The translations under genes and the position numbers were made by a program. DNA of 64,000 nucleotides from Variovorax sp. HW608 (GTDB lineage: Bacteria > Pseudomonadota > Gammaproteobacteria > Burkholderiales > Burkholderiaceae_C), in assembly GCF_900090195.1 (NCBI RefSeq), contig NZ_LT607803.1, forward strand, positions 6,908,229 to 6,972,228, read 5' to 3'. The notes under the pieces were generated by a model. It was not told where the DNA came from. It saw only the letters and a program-made list of their open reading frames with translations, and made no database searches. Shown piece after piece: positions 21,109 through 29,945 of the stretch. The stretch's first letter is position 1, and every line of letters begins with the position of its first letter.

Positions 21109-21767
21109 GGCGGCTGCTGGCCCTCGGCGTCGTCGTGCTGCCCTGGAAGATCAAGCGCTGGCTGCTGCGGCGCTTCTGGGGCTACCAGATCGCGGACGGC
21201 GCACGCATCGGGCTGGCCTACGTCTTTCCGGGCGAACTGGTGATGCACGAAGGCGCGCACATCGACCACTTCACCGTTGCCATCCACCTCGATCGGATGG
21301 AGTGCGGCGCGCACTCGTACATCGGGCGATCGAACTGGATCACCGGCCATCCGCGGCGCGGCGAGCACTTCAGGCATCGCGCGAGTCGCGATCCCACGCT
21401 CTTCCTGGGTGCGCATTCTTCCATCACGAAGCAGCACATCATCGACTGCACCGACCGGATCGAGATCGGTGCCTTCACCACCGTGGCGGGCTACCGCTCG
21501 CAGCTCATCACGCACGGCATCGACACTCACCAGAACCGGCAGGACTGCAAGCCGATCCGCATCGGCTCGTACTGCCTGCTCGGCACCCGCGTGACGGTGC
21601 TCGGCGGTGCAGTGCTGCCCGACCGCACCGTGCTCGGCGCCGGATCGCTGCTCAACAAGGCGCACACCGAGGAATACGTGGTGTACGCCGGCCAGCCCGC
21701 GAAGAAGGTCAAGAACCTGGATCCGGAGGGGGCCTACTTCCACCGCGAGAGCGGCTTCGTGCACTGA
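21105..21767 (+). CDS. Left-handed beta-helix (hexapeptide) acyltransferase
   Basis: Putative O-acetyl- or acyltransferase of the LbH superfamily, 220 residues. Hexapeptide repeats are loose, visible from about residue 40 to 195 (IGAFTTVAGYRSQLITHGI, then IRIGSYCLLGTRVTVLGGAV). A His within the HGIDTHQN segment (about 139-145) is a plausible catalytic base. The N terminus is basic with a short hydrophobic stretch. It is translationally coupled to the glycosyltransferase and followed by a GC-rich hairpin repeat that could end transcription. Confidence 0.85.
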   Translation: MRRLLALGVVVLPWKIKRWLLRRFWGYQIADGARIGLAYVFPGELVMHEGAHIDHFTVAIHLDRMECGAHSYIGRSNWITGHPRRGEHFRHRASRDPTLFLGAHSSITKQHIIDCTDRIEIGAFTTVAGYRSQLITHGIDTHQNRQDCKPIRIGSYCLLGTRVTVLGGAVLPDRTVLGAGSLLNKAHTEEYVVYAGQPAKKVKNLDPEGAYFHRESGFVH

Positions 21768-21773
21768 GGCTCA

Positions 21774-21860
21774 CCCCCAGCCTCGCCCACTTCGTGTGGC
21801 TCTGCACCCCCTCTCCGGGGGCAACCCCAGCGGCCCGGCGAAGCCGGTTCCGCGGGGTTC
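21774..21860. repeat. Dispersed GC-rich intergenic repeat, copy 1
   Basis: Located between convergent genes. The core CGGCCCGGCGAAGCCGGTTC (within 21829-21857) recurs at 41233-41260 with one A/G change, and the lead CCTCGCCCACTTCG (from 21781) recurs near 41207. Internal hairpins (CCCC-tctc-GGGG, and CCGGC-gaa-GCCGG) make it a plausible bidirectional terminator. Seen in sequence; function inferred. Confidence 0.65.
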
Positions 21861-21903
21861 CCGGCCTGGGCCACGCTGCATCGCGTGCGGGACCGGGGCA
21901 AGC

Positions 21904-23001
21904 TCACGGCGTCTTGCGTGTCACCCGGCCCTGCACGCCCTCGACCAGCCAGTTCATGTCGAGGATCTGCTCGTCCGCGAGCGACTGGCCCTTGGCGATG
22001 ACGACGCGACCCTCGTTGTCGCGCACGTCGGCCGCCACCGCCTGGAAGGGCTTGAGCTTGCCGCTCGCGATGTCCTTCTGGCGCGCCATCACTTCGTCCT
22101 GCACCGGCCTGGGCACCTTCGGACCGAAGTCGCCGACGCGGATCATCCCCTCCTTGACGCCGCCCCAGAGGCTGCCGCTCTTCCAGGTGCCGCCCTGCAC
22201 GGCCTTCGCGCGCTGGGTGTAGTAGTCGCCCCACTGGTGCGTGACCGCGACGAGCTGCGCATCGGGCGCGACCTTGCGCATGTCGGAGTGGTAGGCGATC
22301 GCGAGCTTGCCGCGTTCCTGCGCCGCGGCCATCACCGCGGTGGAGCCGGTGTGGAAGGCAATGACGTCCACATCCTGGTTGAACAGCGTCATCGCTGCCT
22401 CACGCTCCTTCGGCGGATCGAACCACTCGTCGAGCCACACCACCAGGACTCGCGCCTTCGGATCGACCGAGCGCATGCCCAGCGTGAAGGCGTTGATGCC
22501 CTGCAGCACCTCGGGGATCGGGAAGCCCGCGACGTAGCCGGCAACATGAGTCTTGGTCATGCGGCCGGCCGCCACGCCCGCGAGGTAGCGGCCCTCGTAG
22601 TAGCGCGCATTCGCGACAGCGACATTGGGCGCGGTCTTGTAGCCGGTGATCGACTCGAACTTCACGTCGGGGAAGTCGCGCGCCACCTTCAGCGTGGGCT
22701 CCATGTAGCCGAAGCTCGGAGTGAAGATGAGCTTGTTGCCCTGCTGCGCGAGGTCGCGGATCACGCGCTCGGCATCGGCGCCTTCGGCCACGTTCTCGAC
22801 ATAGGTGGTCTTCACCTTGCCGGGCAGCGCGGCCTCGACGGCCTTGCGGCCCTCGTCATGCTGGCGCGTCCAGCCGGCATCGGTGACCGGCGTGACGTAG
22901 ACGAAGCCGATCTTCAGCGGATCGGCCTTCGGTGCGGGTTGGGAAATAGCGGGAAGGAAAAAACAGGCGGCCGCGAGCGCGGCTGCGAGGTTTTTGTACA
23001 T
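21904..23001 (-). CDS. BMP-family (PnrA-like) nucleoside/purine ABC transporter substrate-binding protein
   Basis: Periplasmic binding protein of the BMP family, which binds purine nucleosides and related ligands. The 365-residue product has a standard Sec signal peptide (AAALAAACFFLPAISQPA) and no lipobox Cys. The mature part begins LKIGFVYVTPVTDAGWTRQH, with GYMEPTLKVARDFPDVKFES and VWLDEWFDPPKE, closely resembling the lipoprotein at 26646-27815. It has no adjacent permease; it may use the ABC machinery at 27868-31479 or be a second receptor with another specificity. Confidence 0.9.
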   Translation of the reverse strand: MYKNLAAALAAACFFLPAISQPAPKADPLKIGFVYVTPVTDAGWTRQHDEGRKAVEAALPGKVKTTYVENVAEGADAERVIRDLAQQGNKLIFTPSFGYMEPTLKVARDFPDVKFESITGYKTAPNVAVANARYYEGRYLAGVAAGRMTKTHVAGYVAGFPIPEVLQGINAFTLGMRSVDPKARVLVVWLDEWFDPPKEREAAMTLFNQDVDVIAFHTGSTAVMAAAQERGKLAIAYHSDMRKVAPDAQLVAVTHQWGDYYTQRAKAVQGGTWKSGSLWGGVKEGMIRVGDFGPKVPRPVQDEVMARQKDIASGKLKPFQAVAADVRDNEGRVVIAKGQSLADEQILDMNWLVEGVQGRVTRKTP

Positions 23002-23117
23002 GGTGTTCCTCTACATGGCCCCGGAATGAACTTCGGCACTGGGGGGCACCAGCGCCGACCCCCGAATTTTACCCGGGTCGCCTAGGCGCGGCGGCCGGGC
23101 ATGTCACGCCCGCGTCG

Positions 23118-23123
23118 CCTAGA
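23118..23123. repeat. IS target-site duplication, left copy (CCTAGA)
   Basis: CCTAGA directly abuts the left terminal inverted repeat and recurs at 25071-25076 immediately after the right one. Six-base duplications are normal for the IS1634 family. Confidence 0.85.
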
Positions 23124-25070
23124 CCGAACTTTGAGCTGCGAATGAGCGCAACCCCTTGATCCTGCTGAGTTTGTTCAGCGAGGCTGGGTGGGCTTACTGG
23201 GTACAGGCGGGATTGACGGCGAGCAGCTTGAAGGCCTTGTCCTGCAGCGGCGTGGGCCGCGTGGTGATGACGATCTTGGCGTTCGGATTCAGGCTCGTGT
23301 GGGTGATGTTGTAGGCGAGCGTGGCCAGGTCCTGCAGCAGCGTGCGCAGGCTGTGCAGCGGCAATCCGTCGCTGGCGTGCTTCGATGTGTCCTTGTCGCG
23401 GGCGTGCTCGGAGCGCACCGCCTTGGCGACCGGAGAAGCCCGCTGGCCTTGGGCCTGCTCGAGGAACTCGTCGTCGAACAGCATGGGCTTCAGGCGCTCG
23501 CGCAGGTGCCATTCGACGTAGTAGGCAAGCATGCACAGGAAGACATGCGCGCGAACACGCTCGGTGTTGTAGTGGAAGACCGGCCGCACATGCAGGTCCA
23601 CCGTCTTCATCGAGCGGAACGCGCGCTCCACCTGGGCCAGGCTCTTGTAGGCGGCCACCGCCGAGGTGGCATCAAGCTGCTTGGCGCTCAAGCTGGTGCG
23701 GATCACGTACAGCCCGTCCAGCGCGGTCTCGGCTGCGATCGAGTCGGCCTTGCGCCGGAATGCGAAGGTCGTCTCGGTGATCGTGAGCTCGAAGTGCTTG
23801 GCCACGTTGAAGCGGTCGATGAGGCGCCCCACGCGCAACGCGATGGCCTGCTCGCCGCGCAGCGGCTGGCGCGCACGCTGCGTGGCCGCGGTGATCTTGC
23901 CCAGATCGGCCTCGGTGGCCGCCAGCAACTCGGCGCGCTTGCGTGAGCGCTCGGCCGCCAGAAGCGGGTTGCGGCACACCACGAGCCGCTCGCCGGGAAA
24001 GTGCTCGCTGCTGACTTCGATGAGATTGCGCTCATCGAACAGCGACGGCTGGAAGGGCCCGAGCTCGGCGGCCAGCTGCGCGATTTGCGGCGCGCGCAGA
24101 CTGCTGATCCAGTCCATGCCCTGCGGCTTGAGCACCTGCTCGATGCGTGCCGAGGTCAGCATCCCGCGATCGCCCACCCACGTGATGCGTTCGATGCCAA
24201 AGCGCTGCTTGAGCTTGGCCACCTGCTCGGCCACCGTGGCCGGGTCGCCCGTGTTGCCGGCGAACACTTCGACGGCGATCGGGCAACCATCGGCGGCGCA
24301 GACCAGCCCGAACACGATCTGTGGATCGTCGCGCTTGCCGTCGCGCGAGTGGCCGCGCGCGGCCAGCTCGCAGCAACGCCCCGTCAGCCAGGTCGAGGTG
24401 AGGTCGTACAGCACCAACGTGCTGCCGGCCAGATGCTTGCGCGCCAGTCGTCGCTCGATCGCCGGCTGCGCGCCGTGCAGCCAGTCCAGCGCACGGTACA
24501 GATCATCGGCGCTGCACTGGCCCACGCCCAGCACGCGGCCCAGCGAGTGGGTGGCGGTGTCGTCGTGCAACATGCGATGCGTCGCGAGCTTGGAGCCGGG
24601 CGTGAGCACGCGCGCCACGAGCATGGCCAGCAACAGTGCGCGCAGGTCCTCGGGCGCGCTGGCAAACCAGGCCGGCGCGTCGCATTGGCGCGCGGCCGCC
24701 AGCACGGCGGCCACATGGCCGTGGGGCAGGCTGCGCTCGATGCTGAAGACCTCCTGCGCGTCGGGCACGGCCACGCCCCCGCGCAGCAACACCTTCAAGC
24801 CCTCTATGACCTCCGCACTCAGGCTCGACAGATTGGCCAGCGTGCGCTTGCGCACCTTGCCGTCTTCGCGATAGGACTCGCGCAACAGGATCGCGGGGGG
24901 TGAGTCGCGGTTGGGGACGGCCTCGATGTACATGGCTTCATGTATGGATCACGAATCGAGGAAATTCAAGTACAAAAATATCAATTTACATGGCTACATA
25001 TTTGCACACAAAAATAGCCGAAACCCGCGCCACGCTTGGGCTCCGGCTACTTCATGTGCTCAAAGTTCGG
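23124..25070 (-). mobile_element. Complete IS1634-family insertion sequence, 1,947 bp
   Basis: The ends carry perfect 13-base terminal inverted repeats, CCGAACTTTGAGC at 23124-23136 and its complement at 25058-25070. The element is bounded by the direct repeat CCTAGA (23118-23123 and 25071-25076). One intact transposase fills most of it. The 125 bases before the transposase start are AT-richer than the surroundings and likely hold its promoter. Intact ends, exact duplication and an unbroken gene suggest recent insertion. It sits between two purine-locus genes without breaking either. Confidence 0.93.
23194..24933 (-). CDS. IS1634-family DDE transposase
   Basis: Transposase of 579 residues, full length for the IS1634 branch of the IS4 superfamily. 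The N terminus MYIEAVPNRDSPPAILLRES is typical. The central RNase-H-like catalytic core includes STLVLYDLTSTWL (first Asp), ITWVGDRGMLTSARI (second Asp, in the VGDRG motif) and a late YVIRTS...YKSLAQVERAFRSMK segment carrying the YREK-like glutamate region. No frameshift or stop is seen, so it should be active. Confidence 0.95.
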   Translation of the reverse strand: MYIEAVPNRDSPPAILLRESYREDGKVRKRTLANLSSLSAEVIEGLKVLLRGGVAVPDAQEVFSIERSLPHGHVAAVLAAARQCDAPAWFASAPEDLRALLLAMLVARVLTPGSKLATHRMLHDDTATHSLGRVLGVGQCSADDLYRALDWLHGAQPAIERRLARKHLAGSTLVLYDLTSTWLTGRCCELAARGHSRDGKRDDPQIVFGLVCAADGCPIAVEVFAGNTGDPATVAEQVAKLKQRFGIERITWVGDRGMLTSARIEQVLKPQGMDWISSLRAPQIAQLAAELGPFQPSLFDERNLIEVSSEHFPGERLVVCRNPLLAAERSRKRAELLAATEADLGKITAATQRARQPLRGEQAIALRVGRLIDRFNVAKHFELTITETTFAFRRKADSIAAETALDGLYVIRTSLSAKQLDATSAVAAYKSLAQVERAFRSMKTVDLHVRPVFHYNTERVRAHVFLCMLAYYVEWHLRERLKPMLFDDEFLEQAQGQRASPVAKAVRSEHARDKDTSKHASDGLPLHSLRTLLQDLATLAYNITHTSLNPNAKIVITTRPTPLQDKAFKLLAVNPACTQ

Positions 25071-25076
25071 CCTAGA
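25071..25076. repeat. IS target-site duplication, right copy (CCTAGA)
   Basis: Second copy of CCTAGA, adjoining the right inverted repeat of the IS1634-type element. Removing the element and one copy restores a continuous sequence GTCG-CCTAGA-GGTC. Confidence 0.85.
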
Positions 25077-25169
25077 GGTCATTGCCGGTTCATGGCAGTG
25101 TCATCGCGCCGCCCTAGCCTTGAGGCGCTCATGCCAACCATCGCAACAAACATCGGCAAGGAGACGACC

Positions 25170-25382
25170 ATGGCCATCGACCTTCTGCGCCGGATCGCCG
25201 GCTCGCCCCTGCCGATGTCGTTCACGCAGACCGCGGATATCGACCAAGTCAGGATCCTGCGCGCCGCGGGACTGGTGGAGGCCTTCGTGCCGGCGGCGCA
25301 CCATCCTTCGATCGCGATGCTCCTGCAACGCCCGGCGCAGGTCGTCGGCATCACGCAGAAGGGATGGGACGAACTGCAGTGA
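25170..25382 (+). CDS. Small conserved-looking protein of unknown function (70 aa)
   Basis: A 70-residue product beginning MAIDLLRRIAGSPLPMSFTQ and ending ITQKGWDELQ. GGAG lies 6 bases upstream of the ATG, and codon use is GC3-rich like the neighbours. Its C-terminal half (RPAQVVGITQKGWDEL) reads like a small winged-helix-type fold, but I do not recognise a named family. It is convergent with add, 12 bases apart. An in-frame ATG at 25131 would add 13 residues. The IS right end is 100 bases upstream, so the insertion may have removed or changed its promoter. Confidence 0.7.
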   Translation: MAIDLLRRIAGSPLPMSFTQTADIDQVRILRAAGLVEAFVPAAHHPSIAMLLQRPAQVVGITQKGWDELQ

Positions 25383-25394
25383 CCCGCCGCGGAC

Positions 25395-26645
<1,251 letters not shown>

Positions 26646-27815
26646 TTACTTCTTCTCGCCGCCGGGCACCGAGCCTTCGACGCCCTTGACGTAGAAGTTG
26701 ATGCCGGTCAGGAACTTGTCGTCGGCGACCGCGCCGGCCGCCACCAGTTCCTTGCCGTCCTGGCCGACGATCGGGCCCTTCCAGATCGCGAAGCTGCCGT
26801 CCTTCAGGCCCTTCTTGACCTCCTCGACCTTGGCCTTGGTTTCGGCCGGCACGTCCTCGGCGATGGCGACGAGATCGATCGCGCCTTCCTTCACGCCCCA
26901 CCAGCTCTGGCCGGTGGTCCACTTGCCGTCGAGCACGTCCTGTGTGGCCTTGGTGTAGTACGGGGTCCAGTTGATGATCGCCGAGGCCAGGTGGGCCTTC
27001 GGGCCGTAGGCGGTCATGTCCGAATCCCAGCCGAAGGCGCGCTTGCCCTTTTCCTGCGCGGTCTTGAGCACGGCCGGCGAGTCGGTGTTCTGGAACAGCA
27101 CGTCCGCGCCGCCATTGATGAGGGCGGTGGCCGCTTCGGTTTCCTTCGGCGGGCTGAACCATTCGTTGACCCACACCACCTTGGTCGTGATTTTCGGGTT
27201 GACCGACTGCGCACCCAGCGTGAAGCTGTTGATGTTGCGCAGCACCTCGGGGATCGGCACCGAGCCGACCACGCCGAGCGTGTTGGTCTTGGTCATCGCG
27301 CCCGCGATGACGCCGGCCATGTACGCGCCTTCGTAGGTGCGGCTGTCGTAGGTGCGCATGTTCTCGGCAGTCTTGTAGCCGGTGGCATGCTCGAACTTGA
27401 CGTCCTTGTTGTCGGCCGCGACCTTGAGCATCGGCTCCATGTAGCCGAAGGTGGTGCCGAAGATCAGCTTGTTGCCCTGGCTGACCATGTCGCGCAGCAC
27501 GCGCTCGGCGTCGGCGCCCTCGGGCACGCTCTCGACGTAGGTGGTCTTGATCTTGTCGCCGAATTCCTTCTCGATCGCCTTGCGGGCGGTGTCGTGCGCG
27601 AAGGTCCAGCCGCCGTCGCCCACCGGCCCGACATAGGCGAAGGCGATGTTCAGCGGCCCAGCGGGTGCGGGAGCCGCCGCCGAAGGCGCCGGAGCGGCGG
27701 GCGCGGGGGCCGGCGCCGGGGCCTCTTCCTTCTTGCCGCAGCCGACGAGGGCGGCGGAGGCGACCGCCGTCAGAGCGGCCAGCTTCAGCAGGGTGCGCTT
27801 GTTCAGATCATTCAT
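26646..27815 (-). CDS. BMP-family nucleoside-binding lipoprotein of the purine ABC transporter
   Basis: Periplasm-facing lipoprotein that captures purine nucleosides for the ABC transporter encoded just upstream. The signal sequence ends LVGCGKKEE (lipobox, Cys near residue 26), followed by an Ala/Pro linker (about 33-53). The BMP domain begins LNIAFAYVGPVGDGGWTFAH, with GTTFGYMEPMLKVAADNKD and VVWVNEWFSPPKETE. Total 389 residues. It is 52 bases after the second permease gene and is followed by a strong terminator, so it closes the transporter operon. Similar to the soluble homologue at 21904-23001. Confidence 0.93.
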   Translation of the reverse strand: MNDLNKRTLLKLAALTAVASAALVGCGKKEEAPAPAPAPAAPAPSAAAPAPAGPLNIAFAYVGPVGDGGWTFAHDTARKAIEKEFGDKIKTTYVESVPEGADAERVLRDMVSQGNKLIFGTTFGYMEPMLKVAADNKDVKFEHATGYKTAENMRTYDSRTYEGAYMAGVIAGAMTKTNTLGVVGSVPIPEVLRNINSFTLGAQSVNPKITTKVVWVNEWFSPPKETEAATALINGGADVLFQNTDSPAVLKTAQEKGKRAFGWDSDMTAYGPKAHLASAIINWTPYYTKATQDVLDGKWTTGQSWWGVKEGAIDLVAIAEDVPAETKAKVEEVKKGLKDGSFAIWKGPIVGQDGKELVAAGAVADDKFLTGINFYVKGVEGSVPGGEKK

Positions 27816-27867
27816 TGTTTGAAATCCTCAAAGGGACGGGTTGGCGACGAAACAAAACGAAACCTGA

Positions 27868-28791
27868 TTATGAGCCGGGGTAGAACGGTTTTCCTATCGA
27901 AGCCGGCATGTTGGCGCGGATGAACGCGGGGTTGCGCGAGATCAGCGCCAGCACCACGATCGGCGCGATGTACTGCAGCATGCTCAGGAACTGGCTGGGC
28001 ACCTGGACCCCGGTGCTCTGGAGGTGGAAGCCGAGCATCGAGACGCCGCCGAACAGGTACGCCCCGAGCAGCACGCGGATCGGCCGCCAGGTCGCGAAGG
28101 TGGTCAGCGCCAGCGCGATCCAGCCCCGGCCGGCAACCATGCCCTCGACCCACAGCGGCGTGTAGACCGTCGACAGGTATGCGCCCGCGAGCCCGCACAG
28201 CGCACCGCCCGCGATCACCGCCAGGAACCGGATGCGCCGCACCGGGTAGCCCAGCGCATGCGAGGACTCCGGCGACTCGCCCACCGAGCGCAGCACCAGC
28301 CCGGACCGCGTGCGGTAGAGGAACCAGATCAGGCCGAAGGTGAGCAGCACCGCGAAGTACACCATCGGGTGATGGCGGAACAGGGCCGGCCCGACCAGCG
28401 GCAGGTCGCCCAGCACCGGCAGCGCATAGGAGGTGCTCGCCGGCAGCTTGGCCTGCACGAAGTTGATGCCCGCGAAGGCCGAGAAGCCGACGCCGAACAG
28501 GCTCAGCGCGAGCCCGGTCGCGTACTGGTTGGTGTTGAGCCAGATCACCAGCACGCCGAAAAAAGCCGCGAGCAATGCGCCCGCCGCCATGCCGGCCAGG
28601 AAGCCGAGCCAGGTGTTGTGCGTGGTCACCACGGTCGCGAAGCCCGCGATGGCGGCGCAGAGCATCATGCCCTCGGCGCCGAGGTTCACGATGCCGGCCT
28701 TCTCGTTGATCAGGAGGCCCAGCGCCGCGATGGCCAGCACCGTGCCGGCGCTCAGGGTGGAACCGAGGAGGAGTGCGTAGCTTTCCATCAT
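27868..28791 (-). CDS. ABC transporter permease (BMP-type nucleoside uptake), second permease
   Basis: Inner-membrane permease of the BPD_transp_2 family, 307 residues with about eight to nine hydrophobic helices. The signature LLINEKAGIVNLGAEGMMLC (about 27-46) is the EAA-like cytoplasmic loop region of this family. The ATG at 28791 overlaps the preceding permease stop (ATGA). Pairs with the permease at 28788-29945 as the membrane heterodimer, the YufP/YufQ arrangement of Bacillus nucleoside transporters. Confidence 0.93.
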   Translation of the reverse strand: MMESYALLLGSTLSAGTVLAIAALGLLINEKAGIVNLGAEGMMLCAAIAGFATVVTTHNTWLGFLAGMAAGALLAAFFGVLVIWLNTNQYATGLALSLFGVGFSAFAGINFVQAKLPASTSYALPVLGDLPLVGPALFRHHPMVYFAVLLTFGLIWFLYRTRSGLVLRSVGESPESSHALGYPVRRIRFLAVIAGGALCGLAGAYLSTVYTPLWVEGMVAGRGWIALALTTFATWRPIRVLLGAYLFGGVSMLGFHLQSTGVQVPSQFLSMLQYIAPIVVLALISRNPAFIRANMPASIGKPFYPGS

Positions 28792-29945
28792 GCAGCTCCT
28801 TCCGTGGTGGCAGGGCGGGCGACCGGGGCGGTCAAGGGGGTGCTGACCTGCAGCGACGACGTACCAGGCGCCACGGGCAGCGCCTTCGGCACGGCCTTGC
28901 GCCGGATGCGATACGCGATCAGCGTGTCGCAGGCCAGCAACGTGAAGAGCAGCAGCCCCTGGAACACACCGGTCAGCGATTTCGGCAAGCCCAGCCGCGA
29001 CTGCGCCAGCTCGCCCCCGATATAGAACATGCTCATCAGCACCGCCGAGAAGATCATCCCCACCGGATGCAGCCGCCCGACGAAGGCGACGATGATCGCG
29101 GCGAAGCCGTAGCCCGCCGGCACGTAGGGCGTGAGCTGCCCGAGCGGCCCCGCGACTTCGAGCGCACCGGCCAGGCCCGCCGCGCCGCCCGAGGCGAGCA
29201 GCGCGATCCACACCGCGCGCCGTGCCGAGAAGCCCGCATAGCGCGCCGCCGCCGGCGCCAGCCCGCCCACCTGCTGCGCGAAGCCCGCGCGCGTGCGGAA
29301 CAGGAACACCCACAGCGCCCCCGAGCCAAGCAGCGCGATGATGAGCCCGATGCTCACCCGCGAGCCCTTCATGAGCCGCGGAATCTGCGTCACCGCCTCG
29401 AAGGTCTTGGTCTGCGGGAAGTTGTAGCCGTGCGGGTCCTTCCACGGCCCGTAGACCATGTAGCCGAGCAGCAGCGTCGCGACGTACACCAGCATCAGGC
29501 TCACGAGGATCTCGTTGGCGTTGAACTTGTCGCGCAGGAAGGCCACGATGGCCGCCCACACCATGCCGCCCGCGATGCCCGCGATCAGGATGGCGGCGAC
29601 GATCCACTGGCTCGTGGTCTTGTCGGCCAGGAGCGCGACGCCGCCGGCCGCGATGGCGCCGAAGACGAACTGCCCTTCGGCGCCGATGTTCCAGACATTG
29701 GCGCGGAAGCACACCGCGAGGCCGAGCGCGATGATCAGGAGCGGCGTCGCCTTGACCATCAGCTCGCCGAGCGCGTAGCTGCTCTTGAGCGGCTCCCAGA
29801 AGAATACGAGCAGGCCCTTGACCGGGTCCTTGCCGAGCGCCGCGAACAGCGCCATGCCGATCAGCACCGTGATCAGGAGCGCCAGGATCGGCGAGCCGTA
29901 GCTCCAGAAGCGTGACAACTGCGGGCGGGGTTCGAGCTTAAGCAT
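28788..29945 (-). CDS. ABC transporter permease (BMP-type nucleoside uptake), first permease
   Basis: Inner-membrane permease of 385 residues with about nine hydrophobic helices and a family motif CFRANVWNIGAEGQFVFGAI at about residues 77-96. The start is ATG 29945 (MLKLEPRPQLSRFW); it overlaps the ATPase stop by 8 bases, arguing for translational coupling. An Ala/Pro/Thr-rich C-terminal tail (about 350-385) is not part of the family core. Confidence 0.93.
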   Translation of the reverse strand: MLKLEPRPQLSRFWSYGSPILALLITVLIGMALFAALGKDPVKGLLVFFWEPLKSSYALGELMVKATPLLIIALGLAVCFRANVWNIGAEGQFVFGAIAAGGVALLADKTTSQWIVAAILIAGIAGGMVWAAIVAFLRDKFNANEILVSLMLVYVATLLLGYMVYGPWKDPHGYNFPQTKTFEAVTQIPRLMKGSRVSIGLIIALLGSGALWVFLFRTRAGFAQQVGGLAPAAARYAGFSARRAVWIALLASGGAAGLAGALEVAGPLGQLTPYVPAGYGFAAIIVAFVGRLHPVGMIFSAVLMSMFYIGGELAQSRLGLPKSLTGVFQGLLLFTLLACDTLIAYRIRRKAVPKALPVAPGTSSLQVSTPLTAPVARPATTEGAA

